From NCBI GenBank assembly GCA_002189035.1, contig NEEC01000004.1, positions 4,836,001 to 4,900,000 of the forward strand: a stretch of 64,000 nt of DNA, in the 5' to 3' direction. The translations under genes were made by a program, and so were the position numbers. Positions 32,549 through 44,158 of the stretch are shown in pieces. The stretch comes from Utricularia gibba. Its lineage: Eukaryota; Streptophyta; Magnoliopsida; Lamiales; Lentibulariaceae. Within the stretch, counting starts at the first letter, position 1. Each line of letters opens with the position of its first letter. Below the pieces are notes generated by a model. The model did not search any database, was not told the DNA's origin, and saw only the letters and a program-made list of their open reading frames with translations.

Positions 32549-34584
32549 TCAGGGCTTCCCGATAATGGTTGTCTCGGCAATCATGGAGGTCACCACGTAG
32601 GGATCCATGTTTGAAGCTGGCCTTCGGTCTTCGAAGTAGCCCTTCCCTTCTTTCTCGGTGTCCCGCCCGACACGAATGGATGCGCCGCGGTTCGCGACCC
32701 CCTGTCGTGAAGAACAAACGCCGGCGAGGTTAAAGCTACTGATTACGGTTGTGAATGAATGAAAGGGATTTCTTTTATCTTTTGTTCAGTCAGCTTACCC
32801 ATTTGAATGTGTTGATGTTTGCAGTTTCGTGTCTGCCGGTGAGGCGGCGTTCGTTGCCCTCGCCGTATGCGGCGATGTGTTCCTTGTGCTTCAGCCCAAG
32901 CTTCTCAATCGCCTTCTTTATCACTTCGTATCCGCCCTCCTCCCTCATCGACTTCGTGCTGAAAACCAGAATCTCAAGTGAATCTAATCGCACTTGGGTG
33001 AATGCCGTGATCAAGAGGCAATATTGACCTGTAGTTCGTATGTGCCCCCGCTCCATTCCAGTCTCCATCAATAGGCTTGGGATCGAAGGAAAGCACGACT
33101 CCGGCAATTTCAGTGATCCTCTGCGTTGAGTGATTGATCAGGATAATGCACAAGCAGTGGCTCCTATTTGGGAAATTTAAGGACTGAAAGAGCAGCAGTG
33201 GATCAGAAGAATTTTTACCTCAAGGATGTAACGAGCAATCCATAGCTGATCGCCGGCGGAGATGCCAACAGCAGGTCCAACTTGAAACTCCCACTGATAA
33301 ATTCGGAATGCTTCATCAATTGCTTCTCCGATCATCTAAAAAAGCTGATGGTGAAAGCCGTGGCAGTGCGCATACCTGGCCAGGCATCACTTCTCCGTTG
33401 ATGCCACTTATGTTGACTCCGGCGTAGAGGCATGCTTTGTAGTGTGCATCAACTATGTCACGTCCGAAAGCCTTGTCTGCTCCAACACCGCAGTAGTAAG
33501 GGCCCTGATACACACAAAGGCCGGTGAGTTAACATCAAGAAAACGCCACAGAACCAGTCTGTGTATTTCCTTTTATTCGGATTTGACCTGAGGACCGGGG
33601 AAACCGCCGGTCGGCCATCCCAGGGGCCATTTGACTTGCTTTTGCAGGAGGGTATATTCTTGCTCAATCCCATACCTACCCATGACCACATCAAGTCAAT
33701 CATCAGCATTGCAGAAACCGGAAACAACTGGGGTAGGCAGTTCCTTACCAGGGCACCTCCGCAACAACATCAGGGTGACTGAAAATCTTTGCTGCAGCAT
33801 GTCTCTTGTTCGTCGGAATCGGTTCACCGGCAGGAGTATAAGCATCACATATGACCTAGATATCCAAAGCATGTATCAGAAGCTGAAACAATTCACAAGG
33901 AAAAGCAACTACCGTTGACTCACAAGAATGTTGTTTCCTCTTCTGAATGGATCTCTGAAGATAGCTTGAGGGCTGCAGGGAAACCAATTGCAAAATTATC
34001 GTACACATTAAAAAACACTTCATTCCTGATCAAAACTGGGATGGGATAAGAACATACTATAAGATAACTTCACTGTCTTCTCCGGGCGCTTGACCAGTGC
34101 TGGATCCATCGTAGTTCCACTTGGGGAGCTTAGAGGGATCGCTCACAGGACCAGAAAGCGTCTGCCCATGCCCAGAAAAACATTAAAGATCCCATCTTTA
34201 TCACAAAAACAAGTAACCCAAAAAACCTACTCACCCTGGCTTTGCTTCTAAGATCCAAACCAGAACCACCAATCCTGTAAATTAATTTTCGATCCGCAAA
34301 GTATCAACATAAATCCAAAATTTTGCTTTGTGGGTTGTTCAGTATCAATTGAAAATAGATCGATTCCGTAAAAGGAAACAAAGAATCTAGCAGTACAAAA
34401 GGTAACTACAGATCAAACCCAGAAACAAGTGAAACCTACACAGGTGACGCATTCAAAGCAAAAAAGGTACTTTTTTTCAGCATTAGACAAGGGGAAGAAT
34501 CATTACTCACCAAACATACTCAGCGATGATCTTCTCCGTCTTGTCCGAGAGATCGAGATTGATCAGATCTGAGAGAAGCGCCAT
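32549..34584 (-). CDS. GLN1: cytosolic glutamine synthetase (GS1)
   Basis: Ligates ammonium to glutamate with ATP; the cytosolic isoform used in nitrogen remobilisation and transport. Eleven coding exons: 34584-34511, 34274-34235, 34161-34058, 33972-33924, 33855-33749, 33675-33588, 33504-33376, 33293-33219, 33120-33029, 32958-32799, 32701-32549. They sum to 1071 nt and exactly 356 aa, the standard GS1 length, with no transit peptide. Motifs: [70 protein letters not shown] and the end [12 protein letters not shown]. Phases agree at every junction and no defect is seen. Confidence 0.98.
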
Positions 34585-34678
34585 TGTTCTCAAGATTCCA
34601 ACAGTTTCTCTTCACAGTCTCCCAGAAGCAATTCTCTCCTCTCTCAACAATACGCGAATTCGGATAAGGACTCGCGAG

Positions 34679-34686
34679 CTTTTATA
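34679..34686 (-). promoter_or_regulatory. TATA box of GS1
   Basis: Minus-strand TATAAAAG about 95 bp before the GS1 ATG, implying a leader of roughly 65 nt. Confidence 0.55.
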
Positions 34687-34974
34687 GACCAATAAACCCA
34701 CCTTGGATTGGTGGTGGTCTCTCCAGTCAAATATTTCGTATATAAAATGAATATAATGAAGATTCGGAATGATATAATCGCAATTCACGGAAACACAACA
34801 CCCATAAGCTTGATGATGATCTCCACTAGATTTTAGTGTGGGCACGCGTGTAGAGAATGGTTTCTCGGTCGCCCTCAACGATGAGAAAAGCAACTGAACC
34901 CAAAGAGAGCTTTTCAAATAGAAATCCTCCTCATTCAAAGATTCTTTAACTCTAGTGCATAAATCAGTCAACTT

Positions 34975-36289
34975 ATTTTTCCATAATTTCTTGAAATTGA
35001 TTCTATTTAATTTTTAAATATCCTAATCTTTATTATTTTTGTAATCAAATTAAAAATTCAGATGTTGTGACTAATTTAAAAAATTATTAAATTTATTGGA
35101 TCTATGTTTTATTGATTTAATAATGGAGTAATTAAAAAATATAAGATTTATTTTTTATCTATTCAAAAAATACATTTATATTATAACACTAAACTATATA
35201 ATAATTTAATATATTAATTTTATAATATATATTTTAGTTTATTAAATTTTATAATATAAATTTATTTATTCCACAAAACAACTTACAATGCTATTTTATT
35301 TACATAATCCTAAATCTGACTATATTCTACGAGCACAAATTCAAATTATATAATACACCCATCATAATATGGGGAAGTAGTTGAATCGAAAGTCTAAAGA
35401 GTTGAAAATGATGGGTTTGTAGGAGATTCCACCGTCCACGTGGCGGGTGAACAAATCAAAATTCCCTTGTTAATAAAGTTTCAGTCCCATATTTCACGAG
35501 TTTTGTTTTTCCACCCCTGCATGTGGGCCCTACTTGCCCATACCTCTAACCAACCCCCTATTATGTTAAATTATAAAAATACCCATGTGCCCGAAAAACC
35601 GACTAAGTATTAATTTAATATCCATGTCATGAATAAAGAGGGGCCCTCCACAACCCAAAAATGTCTTTTTACAGCAGCAACTAGAACCCAAACGTTAGAG
35701 ACGAATATTTGGGAAAATAAAATAAAAAAGAAATTCATTTTCCAAGACGACCTTCTAGACGAGACTTGACTTTGAAATCAACGCTTAGCCGCTTTTTTGC
35801 CATCATTTCACATGGAAAATGTTACACATCTTTTTGGGCCATATATTGGGGCCTAATCAGGCCTACAACACTATGCGCTCGGCATGGACCATAATAGGCC
35901 CATAATTTCTACTCCAGCAATGTGATGACGATGACGTGTATTCATACGTGCGTTTAGATTTAGCTCGTATTTAATTTATTATTTATCAATAAATATTTTT
36001 TTATCAGTAAATATTTAGTTGAATTGTATTATAAATGTAAAAAATAATTAGAATTTTTAGTTTTAAGGGGCGTGTAGAAGGTATCAAATCAGCCCCTAAC
36101 GTACACATGCATGGGCTGATGTGTACAGACTTAAGCAGAAAGAAACTTGGGGAAGATGATGAGAACAGGTCATCCGCTTTTTACGTGGGGAGCTTTTTTT
36201 TACTGGTGACTTGTGCCTATAATAATCACATTCATGTAGCTGGAGCACAGTTCGATCTTTTCTGCAGAGTTTGTAAGGATCTCTCTATC
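34975..36289. other. intergenic, no gene seen
   Basis: AT-rich DNA (34.98-35.4 kb and 35.95-36.06 kb) with plainer sequence between. The frame open from 36107 upstream of the PDLP start is not conserved. Confidence 0.5.
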
Positions 36290-37378
36290 ATGGTGATCGC
36301 CATTTTACTGGTGATTTTGGGTCTGGCTCTGAGAGCAGATGGATCCGTTGATAGCTTTCTCTACGGCGGCTGCGCGCAGATAAAGTACACGCCGAATTCT
36401 CCCTATGAGTCGAATCTGGATTCCCTTTTGGCTTCGCTTGTGAATTCTGCAACTTACTCTGCCTACAACAAGTTCACAATCATGGGATCCACTCAGCGCG
36501 ACGTGGTTTATGGCCTTTATCAATGCCGCGGCGACCTCGCCATGCCTGACTGCGCCACCTGCGTGGCGGAGGCCGTCACTCGGATCGGCCCTCTGTGTCC
36601 GCAGTCCTGCGGAGGCGCAGTGCAGTTGGAGGGTTGTTACTTGAAGTTCGATAACTTGTCGTTTCTGGGGGTAGAGGATAAGTCGGTTGTGATGAAGAAA
36701 TGTGGGCCGTCTGATGGGTACGGCGCGGGGACGGGCCGCCGTGATGCTGTCTTGGCGGCGTTAAACGACGCCGGCGGGACGTACAGGGTTGGGGGAGCGG
36801 AGGATGTGCAAGGGGTGGCTCAGTGTGTGGGAGATCTGAGCGGGAGCCAGTGCCAGGACTGTGTGGCGGAGGCGATACGGCGGCTGAAGGCGGAGTGCGG
36901 GGGCGCGGTGTTCGGTGATGTGTTTCTGGGTAAATGCTACGCCAGGTACTCCACCAGCGCAGCCCAGAACTTCCCAAGAGCAAATCATGGTAGGAGATTC
37001 TTCTGGGCCATCCCTCTTTTCATCTTCTTCCTCTGAACCATGATTCCCAGGCGTTCTTCAGAATATTCTCAGTGTCACACCCCTCCCATTTTCTTCAAGA
37101 TTAAGCCGTGAATACGTTGAAACTAAGGTCTTAAACCCAAAAACCCGAACGCAGTCTAACTCATTTGCTCCTGGACCAGATTATCACTCCGATTCAGAGA
37201 AGACATTCGCAATCATCATCGGATTGTTAGCCGCCGCCGCCCTGATCATCATCTTCCTCACTTTTCTGGGCCGTATGTTCGGAAAAACCAACGGTGAGGA
37301 TCCTACCTTAAGTCCCTACATTCCTCAGTTATGATTGATGGATGAGATTCAATTCTCTTGGTCTGTGAAGGAAAATAG
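36290..37378 (+). CDS. PDLP: plasmodesmata-located protein (two DUF26 domains)
   Basis: A type-I membrane protein of the PDLP/CRRSP group, found at plasmodesmata and affecting cell-to-cell traffic. Exons 36290-36989, 37180-37293 and 37371-37378 give 273 aa; the last exon supplies only the final codons and TAG. The start at 36290 is followed directly by a signal peptide (MVIAILLVILGLALRADG). DUF26 repeat 1 has the C-x8-C-x2-C pattern at CRGDLAMPDCATC, and repeat 2 at CVGDLSGSQCQDC. The transmembrane helix is IIIGLLAAAALIIIFLTFLG, followed by a short basic cytosolic end. There is no kinase domain, which separates it from CRK receptor kinases. If the second intron is not spliced, the protein ends NGEDPTLSPYIPQL instead. 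Confidence 0.88.
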
Positions 37379-37880
37379 CGCGACCCATCGCCTTCCGACG
37401 ACGGCCACCGGAGACACAAAGTGATGGAAAGGTTGCTGAATAAAGTAGAGCGCAAAAGGGGTAAAGGAGACGGGCAGCTCCACTCACCGAAGCTCGCTTT
37501 TGCTTGTTTCTTGCAAAAGACGTGCCTCCTTGACGTTTTCCCTCCCCAAGTAGGTTTTAAGACAGTTTCCTATGTATCAATTATTTGTGTTTCAAAAAAA
37601 TAATTTTTTTAAAAAAATTAAAAAAAATTTATATTATAAAATAATATTGTGAAATAAATTTTAGAAATAGATGCAAAAAAATAAAAAAAGCTTATTTGAT
37701 TTAAAAAGTTTCTTTTTTGCTTTGCTTCAATCTGTTAATTGGGCCGTAAAAAGGAAATTATGTTGATAAAGGCCCAGTCTACGGGCCCATAAAATAGTAG
37801 CTTCCCATGGAGCCTAGAAACTTCCACATGACTGCCATAAGGATTAGCACCGGGAACGGGGTACCGTAGGGCAATCGGAA
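37379..37880. other. intergenic between PDLP and the small heat-shock gene
   Basis: AT-rich spacer, then a promoter-like stretch with GGCCCA-type elements (37767-37795) and one GAAnnTTC unit (see next entry). Confidence 0.5.
37817..37824 (+). promoter_or_regulatory. possible heat-shock element half
   Basis: GAAACTTC fits the paired GAAnnTTC core, 57 bp before the small heat-shock protein ATG. A third correctly spaced unit is not present, so this is a weak call. Confidence 0.3.
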
Positions 37881-38377
37881 ATGGCTTTCTTCGGCGATCC
37901 TTTCCGGCGATTCCTCCTCGGCCCAGCGCCCTATCGTTCGTATCCGGGCACTCCTGGGCTCCTCGATTGGGTTGAGTCTCCCAGCGCACACATCTTCAAA
38001 ACCAACGTTCCCGGTGAGTAAGTAATCCCCGCTTTCGTCTCCGGGATCAAAATCCTGAATTCCAGCCTTCGACCGCAGGATGCAGTAGGGATAACATTAA
38101 GGTGCAATTGGAGGAAGGGAGCATTCTAGTGATTCGAAGTGAAGGCGCGAAGGACGAATACTCGCAGGGGAAGGAGAAAGACCTAATTTGGCATGTGGCG
38201 GAGAGAGCGCCGCTCGCGGCGGGGGATTTCTCGAGGAGAATCGAATTGCCGGAGGATGTGAAAGTGGAGCAGATCAAAGCTCAGGTCGAGAACGGCGTGC
38301 TTACAGTGGTTGTACCCAAAGATACAACTCCGAAGCGCGACCACGTCAGGAATATTACCGTTACGAGCAAACTCTGA
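37881..38377 (+). CDS. HSP15.7: peroxisomal small heat-shock protein (HSP15.7-like)
   Basis: An alpha-crystallin-domain chaperone that holds unfolding proteins; the C-terminal tripeptide SKL is a peroxisomal targeting signal (PTS1). Exons 37881-38013 and 38079-38377 give 143 aa. The N-terminus is MAFFGDPFRRFLLGP with LLDWVESPSAHIFKTNVPG, typical of the 15.7-kDa class. The alpha-crystallin domain includes DNIKVQLEEGSILVI, and the conserved end of the domain reads VENGVLTVVVPK. The single short intron splits a Gly codon. Assigned to peroxisomes because of SKL rather than from general similarity. Confidence 0.92.
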
Positions 38378-39278
38378 AGTCTGATCTTTGCTGTTACCAT
38401 GTGTATTTACAGAAATACCCTAAAACGGATATGACACGTACATGTTAAATAAATCTGGGCTTCGGTATGGCCCATTAGGCCCTTTCCATTTGGGCCTTGA
38501 AATTCACTCGTTGTTCTAATTTCTTAATTATATTTTACTTTTAAAAATTTAAAACAGTAATAAATATATTCATGATGCTAAATTTTATTGTAAACCGTAC
38601 TCTTTGTTTATTTTCTCTACCAAAAACGGCATTAATTTCTCATCGGGAAACAAATATATTTAATAACCGATCGGAAAAATTAATATTTGGGCGAGTAATC
38701 AATGAACATGTTCTGCCAACTATACACATGGGCCCACTATATTACTTGTCGGCCTTTTATTCGATGTTTTATTTCATTATAATAAATCTATTAATATTTA
38801 TAATAATTAACAAAATCACTGTTTCAAATTTTTAAACGAAAAAAATGAAATAAAAATATTACGATTTTATAATTCGTTTATTATAATATACAATTTACGT
38901 AAATGTGATTAAAAAAGTTAAAAAATACAGACGAATTTGAGAGGTTCAAATCGGATTCTCCGCCATGGAAGCATCTTATAACAATGCCCCCTATGGAGTG
39001 TTTAGCTGTTAGCGTTTAACCGGCGTGGCTTTTGGCTTCCTTTCCGGCGGAAAATGGAGATAAATAGGGATGAAGACACGAAATGCTGTCCGGGTGATGT
39101 GGTTGAAAGAAGATTTTTTTTTTTTTCTCTTGTCCGAAGTTATCACAAACTTTGTCCAATTCTCCAGACTGCTTCTCCTCAGGCTTCAAAGGTTTCGGCA
39201 TCCAGTTGCTGGCAGTTTCACATGAGTAGCTAACTGTAGCATCGTCATTCGTTTCAACTGGCAGTTTCTGGGGCGGCA
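38378..39278. other. intergenic, no gene seen
   Basis: AT-rich spacer to about 38.95 kb, then the leader/promoter side of the LRR kinase gene. Confidence 0.5.
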
Positions 39279-41274
39279 ATGGGTGGCTTGGAATTTCGAA
39301 ACTTACAGCTTGTGATTGCGGGCGTTATTCTATTTTTTCCGATCCTGGGAGCGCCGGACTTGGATTCCGATATGGCGGCGTTGTTGTCCCTCCGATCGGC
39401 CTTGGGTGGGCGTCTCCGTGAGTGGAATAGTGAGAACTCAAATCCTTGTGAGTGGGCTGGCGTCATATGTTCGCCGGAAAGAAACTCTGTTGTTGGGCTT
39501 CACCTCCCCGGAAGGGGCCTCCGGGGCCCGTTGCCGGAAAATATCATCTCTAATATGACGAATCTGCGTACTCTTAGCTTGCGTTACAACTCCCTCTCTG
39601 GTCCGATTCCAGCGAACTTTTTTTCATCGCTCACTCGTCTACGGAATCTTTATCTGCAGTTTAACCTTTTCAGTGGCGAGATTCCGGATTCTTTGTTCAC
39701 TTTAACGTCACTCGTTCGCTTGAATTTGGGCAATAACAATTTCTCCGGTGCGGTTTCGCCTTCGTTCAACAATTTGAGTCGCTTGGGGACGCTGTACTTG
39801 CAGAACAACAGTTTTTCAGGGGAATTACCAAATCTCAGTTTCCGGTTGGCTCAATTCGATGTTTCCAACAATAACCTCACCGGCCGGATTCCACAGGGGC
39901 TATCTACTCAACCAAGAACCTCATTTATCGGAAATTCGCTCTGCGGCCAACCCTGGATCCCTGTGTGAATCGGAATCCAAGAAATAAGCTATCCAGCGGC
40001 GCCATTGCCGGAATCGTGATAGGGTCCATCCTCGTCCTTGTTCTGATTGTATTGCTAATATTATGTTTGATTGGGTTATTGATCGGAAAAGACAAGAAAT
40101 CTTCTCAAAACAAGGAACCTGAAATTGGGATTCTGGGAGACGACGCCGTCGAGAGAAACGCAATAACTCTCGGCGGCGGCGTCGGTATTACCACTCTAGC
40201 AGCTGCCGGTGTGAGGGAGAACGAGAAAATTGAAGGCACCGTCAACGGCGGTGGCGGCCCCGGAGGGAAGAAAATTTTAGTCTATCTCGGATCCACTGAT
40301 TGGAATTTTGACTTGGAAGAACTTCTGAGAGCGTCTGCGGAAGTTCTGGGGAAAGGAACATTTGGAACTACTTACAAAGCTGTTCTCGAAACAAATGTGT
40401 CTGTTGCAGTGAAGCGCCTGAGAGAAGTTAAACTTGGGGACAAGGAATTCAGAGCAAAAATAGAAGTCATCGGAAAAGTAGATCACGAAAATTTGGTTCC
40501 TCTGAAAGCTTATTTCTTCGGCAACGCTGAAAAGCTCCTGGTTTTCGATTATCTGCCTCTGGGAAGCCTCTCTGCAGTGTTACATGGTAAGAATCGGAAT
40601 CATTCCAAGAATTCTTGAAACCCAGTTGCCTAAATGTTCTATTGATGGCAGGAAGCAAGGGCGGCCGCCGCACGCCGTTAACCTGGGAAACTAGGGTTTC
40701 GATCGCCGCCGGCGCTGCCAGAGGCATCGCCCATCTCCATTCACAAAGCCCATCATTTTCCCATGGTAACATCAAATCATCCAACATTCTACTGACAAAA
40801 TCATACGAAGCCCGTGTCTCTGATTACGGGCTCGTCCAAATCGCCACCCCAACGGCGCCACCGGCTCCTGCCCGAGTCGTGGGGTACCGGGCGCCGGAAG
40901 TCACCGATTCCCAGAAAATTTCACAGAAAGCCGACGTGTACAGTTTCGGGGTATTACTACTCGAACTGCTAACAGGAAAGGCACCCATGAATTCATTGTT
41001 GAACGAAGAAGGCGTGGATCTACCGAGATGGGTGCAATCAGTGGTTCGGGAAGAGTGGGCCGACGAAGTGTTCGACGTGGAACTTCTCCGCTATCAGAAC
41101 GTAGAAGATGACATGCTGCAGTTGCTACAGCTCGGCATTGACTGTACATCTCAGCTCCCAGACAGCCGGCCAACGATGGCTCAAATCGTAACCAGAATCG
41201 AGAGTCTCGCCCGCCGGGGCACCCACGGCTTGGACGCCGACATCGAAGAGCCCGGCGGCGCATCTGCAAATTAG
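39279..41274 (+). CDS. LRR receptor-like kinase, subfamily III (one frame break)
   Basis: A plasma-membrane receptor-like kinase of the RLK902/RKL1 type. Exons 39279-40586 and 40652-41274, about 643 aa if the frame is whole. Order: signal peptide (LVIAGVILFFPILGAP), N-terminal LRR cap with NPCEWAGVIC, about five LRRs (for example LRTLSLRYNSLSGPIP), transmembrane helix (IAGIVIGSILVLVLIVLLIL), and a kinase domain with LGKGTFGTTYKAVLE and VAVKRL. The catalytic loop reads HGNIKSSNILL, lacking the usual HRD, and the DFG motif is DYG; HGN is normal for this subfamily and suggests weak or no kinase activity. The LRR frame stops at GQPWIPV while the next frame continues NRNPRNKLSSGAIAG; one extra C in the run 39951-39953 gives GQPLDPCVNRNP and restores it. 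Confidence 0.92.
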
Positions 41275-42306
41275 GCCCCATATATCCCTTTAAAATTTTA
41301 TTTTTATTTGTAACAATTTTCTCAGTTTTAACTCCAAAAACTGAACCATATATGCAATTCATGAATATAAATTATTCATAATATTACTATTATTTCTCCT
41401 TTTTCGCTTTTTTAAGGGTGACAAATAGCAAAAATATATCGTATATAATAAAAATTACTTTTTAAAATATTTTTTGAAAATACAATAGATTATAACAAGA
41501 GGGAGCATTAAATGTAACGCCCACCATATTTTAGCTATAAATGATGATCCCACCATCTTGTGTCATAAGTCAAAATGGAAATGGGTGGGAGGGTATGCTT
41601 CTAAATCTTATTCTAAAACGCCTTCACATGAGTATCTAACTTTCGAAATGTCATTCCGATAATCCGAAATTTTCTCGAATTTTGAACATTGATTTTAATT
41701 TTTCAAATTCAAGTTTAAATGATCAATATATGTATTTTTTTTCTAATTTGTGTGTTATATTGATTCATATTGTTCAGCATTCTGGAATCTTCTTTTGGAC
41801 CTTCGGATAATCAAAGTTTGTGTCTTTATCTTTCAATACTTTTCAATCACAATCATTGACAATACACATACATCGATCTTAACAAAACATCTCAAATATC
41901 AACTATATTAATAAATAGTAGGTAGTGGCATGGAGAATAAGATTTTAAATTCAAAATAATTATGTTTTCTAGATTTTTTGTTAAAATATGAAATTTATGA
42001 GTAATAAGTTTTTATTATTTTTTAAATATAAATATAATTTAGGACAACCCATCCAGTAATTAGTCGTAGCTAAATTTAGAGCGAAATATTTTTTTTTTCA
42101 TAATCTTGACGATAAAATATTGAATTTAAATAGAATTCCGTCGAATTTTAAAACAATGGGACTGGAAGGCCATTTCCTCATTGGGCCGTCAAACTTGTCG
42201 TATCGGGCCGGATGTTGGGCTTCACAAATCGGCGACGGTGGGCGGTATCCCTAGGGCTTGGGGCTTATTGCTCTCCGCCGTTCCATGGTATTCCGGGAGA
42301 ATCTGA
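41275..42306. other. intergenic, no gene seen
   Basis: AT-rich spacer. TGGGCC/GGGCC-type elements at 42183-42215 lie just before the PPR gene. Confidence 0.5.
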
Positions 42307-43947
42307 ATGCTCTTTCGGAGTTCTTTTGTACGCGAGAGAATTGCAGTGGTGAGGGTTCTTTGTGAATGCGTTTCTCCATCATCGAACTTTGGAGTAAGGG
42401 TAAGGTTTTCTATTCTTGCCGGCTCAGAGAACTGGGTTCAGCATAACGAGTTGTTTCAGAGGCATCCTAGATTGCGAGTCCTTGAACAGAAAAAATGCAA
42501 GAAGACGTTTCGTCATGTGAGGCAGCTTTTGTCCTACGTCATTGTTTCTGGTCTCCATCGCAATCCGTTTGTGATGAGCCGATTACTATACTTGAGTTTG
42601 GTTGATTTGGAGGGAGGTGAAAAGGAAAAATCGGAGTTTGGAGCTCGGATTTTTTCTAGGATTGACAATCCTAATTTGTTTTCGTGGAACACAATCATCA
42701 GATTCTTTGCGGGCTTTTGCCCTGTAACCGCTGCTGATTATTACATTGAAATGCTTAGGGAAGGTAACTTCCCAGATGGTTACACATTTCCGTTCTTACT
42801 TCAGGCTTGTGAACTTTGTCCCTATTTAGGTTTCGTTAAACAAATCCACTGTCACTCCTTGAAGCTGTTTCGTTGTGATATTTTGTTTGTGCAGAACTCC
42901 CTTCTCCATGCCTATTTGCAATGCAATTCAGTGAAAGATGCTCGGTTACTGTTCGACGAATTGCCTGAGAAAGATGTTGTTTCCTGGACGACTGTAATTT
43001 CAGGGCTTGTCTCACAATCCAACTATTACGAGGCATTCCACTTTTTCAGAGAAATGATAGGTGATGGTTTTCGAACACTCCCTAATGATGCGACCCTTGT
43101 TTCAACAATGTCAGCTTGCGGTGGCCTAGGATCTATGGTGCTCACTAAGTGCTTGCATGGTTTGCTTCAGAAGGCAGGATGGGTAGACTCTAACATCTCT
43201 ATTGTGAATTCCCTAATAGATGCTTATGCAAAATGTGGAGACCTGGACTGTGCTATGAATGTTTTCAATGGCGCCAAACAAGGTACCAAAAGGCACTTGT
43301 ATTCATGGACAGCCATTATTTCTGGATATGCAATGCATGGCCATGGAATCAAAGCTTTGAGTATGTTCCTTCAAATGCAGCAAGACTGCGAACTGATCCC
43401 TGATGAAGTAACTTACTATGCAGTTCTGTCTGGCTGTGCTCATTCAGGTCTGGTACAAGAAGGGTTGTCAATTTTTCAGTCCATGATTGCGAACAAGAGC
43501 ATAAATCTTGATCTTAAACACTACTGTTGCATTGTAGATCTTCTTGGTCGAGCCGGGATGCTCAATCAGGCATTCGATATAGTGGAAAAGATGCCTATGG
43601 GGCCAAATCTTGCTGTGCTGGGATCTCTACTGAGTAACTGTAGACTTCATAATAACTTACAAATGATTGAAGACGTCTCAACAAAGATCGAGCTGTTGAA
43701 CCGCACTGGTGGGGGTTCTCCTGTGCTCATGTCAAACGTTTATGCAGCAGAGAATCAGTGGGATAAAGTTATTCGCATCAGGAAGGAAATGAGACAACAC
43801 ATTGGGGAGAAACCACCCGGAAGAAGCTGGATTCAGATCAAAGATGTCATCTTTGAGTTTGTTGCTCGGAATGATTCCAGGGAAACACTAGCTTTGGAAC
43901 TCAAGCATGTTATTTGTAGCCTTGAGAAAATTATCAGATTGATGTAG
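42307..43947 (+). CDS. PLS-type pentatricopeptide repeat (PPR) protein
   Basis: A single-exon 546-aa PPR protein; members bind organellar RNA for editing, splicing or stability. Repeats run through most of the chain (for example NLFSWNTIIRFFAGF, DVVSWTTVISGLVSQ, SIVNSLIDAYAKCGDLD, YSWTAIISGYAMHGHGIKA). A C-terminal E-type region follows, with MSNVYAAENQWDKVIRIRKE and KPPGRSWIQI. There is no DYW deaminase domain, so it would need a partner for editing. The first ATG is used; the early chain has the basic, Ser-rich look of an organelle targeting peptide, but mitochondrion versus plastid cannot be decided. Confidence 0.9.
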   Translation: MLFRSSFVRERIAVVRVLCECVSPSSNFGVRVRFSILAGSENWVQHNELFQRHPRLRVLEQKKCKKTFRHVRQLLSYVIVSGLHRNPFVMSRLLYLSLVDLEGGEKEKSEFGARIFSRIDNPNLFSWNTIIRFFAGFCPVTAADYYIEMLREGNFPDGYTFPFLLQACELCPYLGFVKQIHCHSLKLFRCDILFVQNSLLHAYLQCNSVKDARLLFDELPEKDVVSWTTVISGLVSQSNYYEAFHFFREMIGDGFRTLPNDATLVSTMSACGGLGSMVLTKCLHGLLQKAGWVDSNISIVNSLIDAYAKCGDLDCAMNVFNGAKQGTKRHLYSWTAIISGYAMHGHGIKALSMFLQMQQDCELIPDEVTYYAVLSGCAHSGLVQEGLSIFQSMIANKSINLDLKHYCCIVDLLGRAGMLNQAFDIVEKMPMGPNLAVLGSLLSNCRLHNNLQMIEDVSTKIELLNRTGGGSPVLMSNVYAAENQWDKVIRIRKEMRQHIGEKPPGRSWIQIKDVIFEFVARNDSRETLALELKHVICSLEKIIRLM

Positions 43948-44158
43948 TGTCAATTTTATAGGAAAACAAGAAAACTTCATTGTACGGCTAAACAGTTGCA
44001 GGTGCTGATTGATGAAGTCAACTTAAAGGAACCTGAAGGAAAGTACACTTACAGAGAGATACATCACCCAATGTTAAGCACAATCACGACCTAATACTAC
44101 CATAAAGCAGCATAACTTCCAAGTCAATGAACTTCAAAGACAAGCACAATCATCTCTC

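Noticed and set aside
36576-36983. Long minus-strand ORF opposite the DUF26 gene
   Set aside because: Low-complexity antisense shadow of the GC-rich coding sequence; the plus-strand reading has clear domain motifs.
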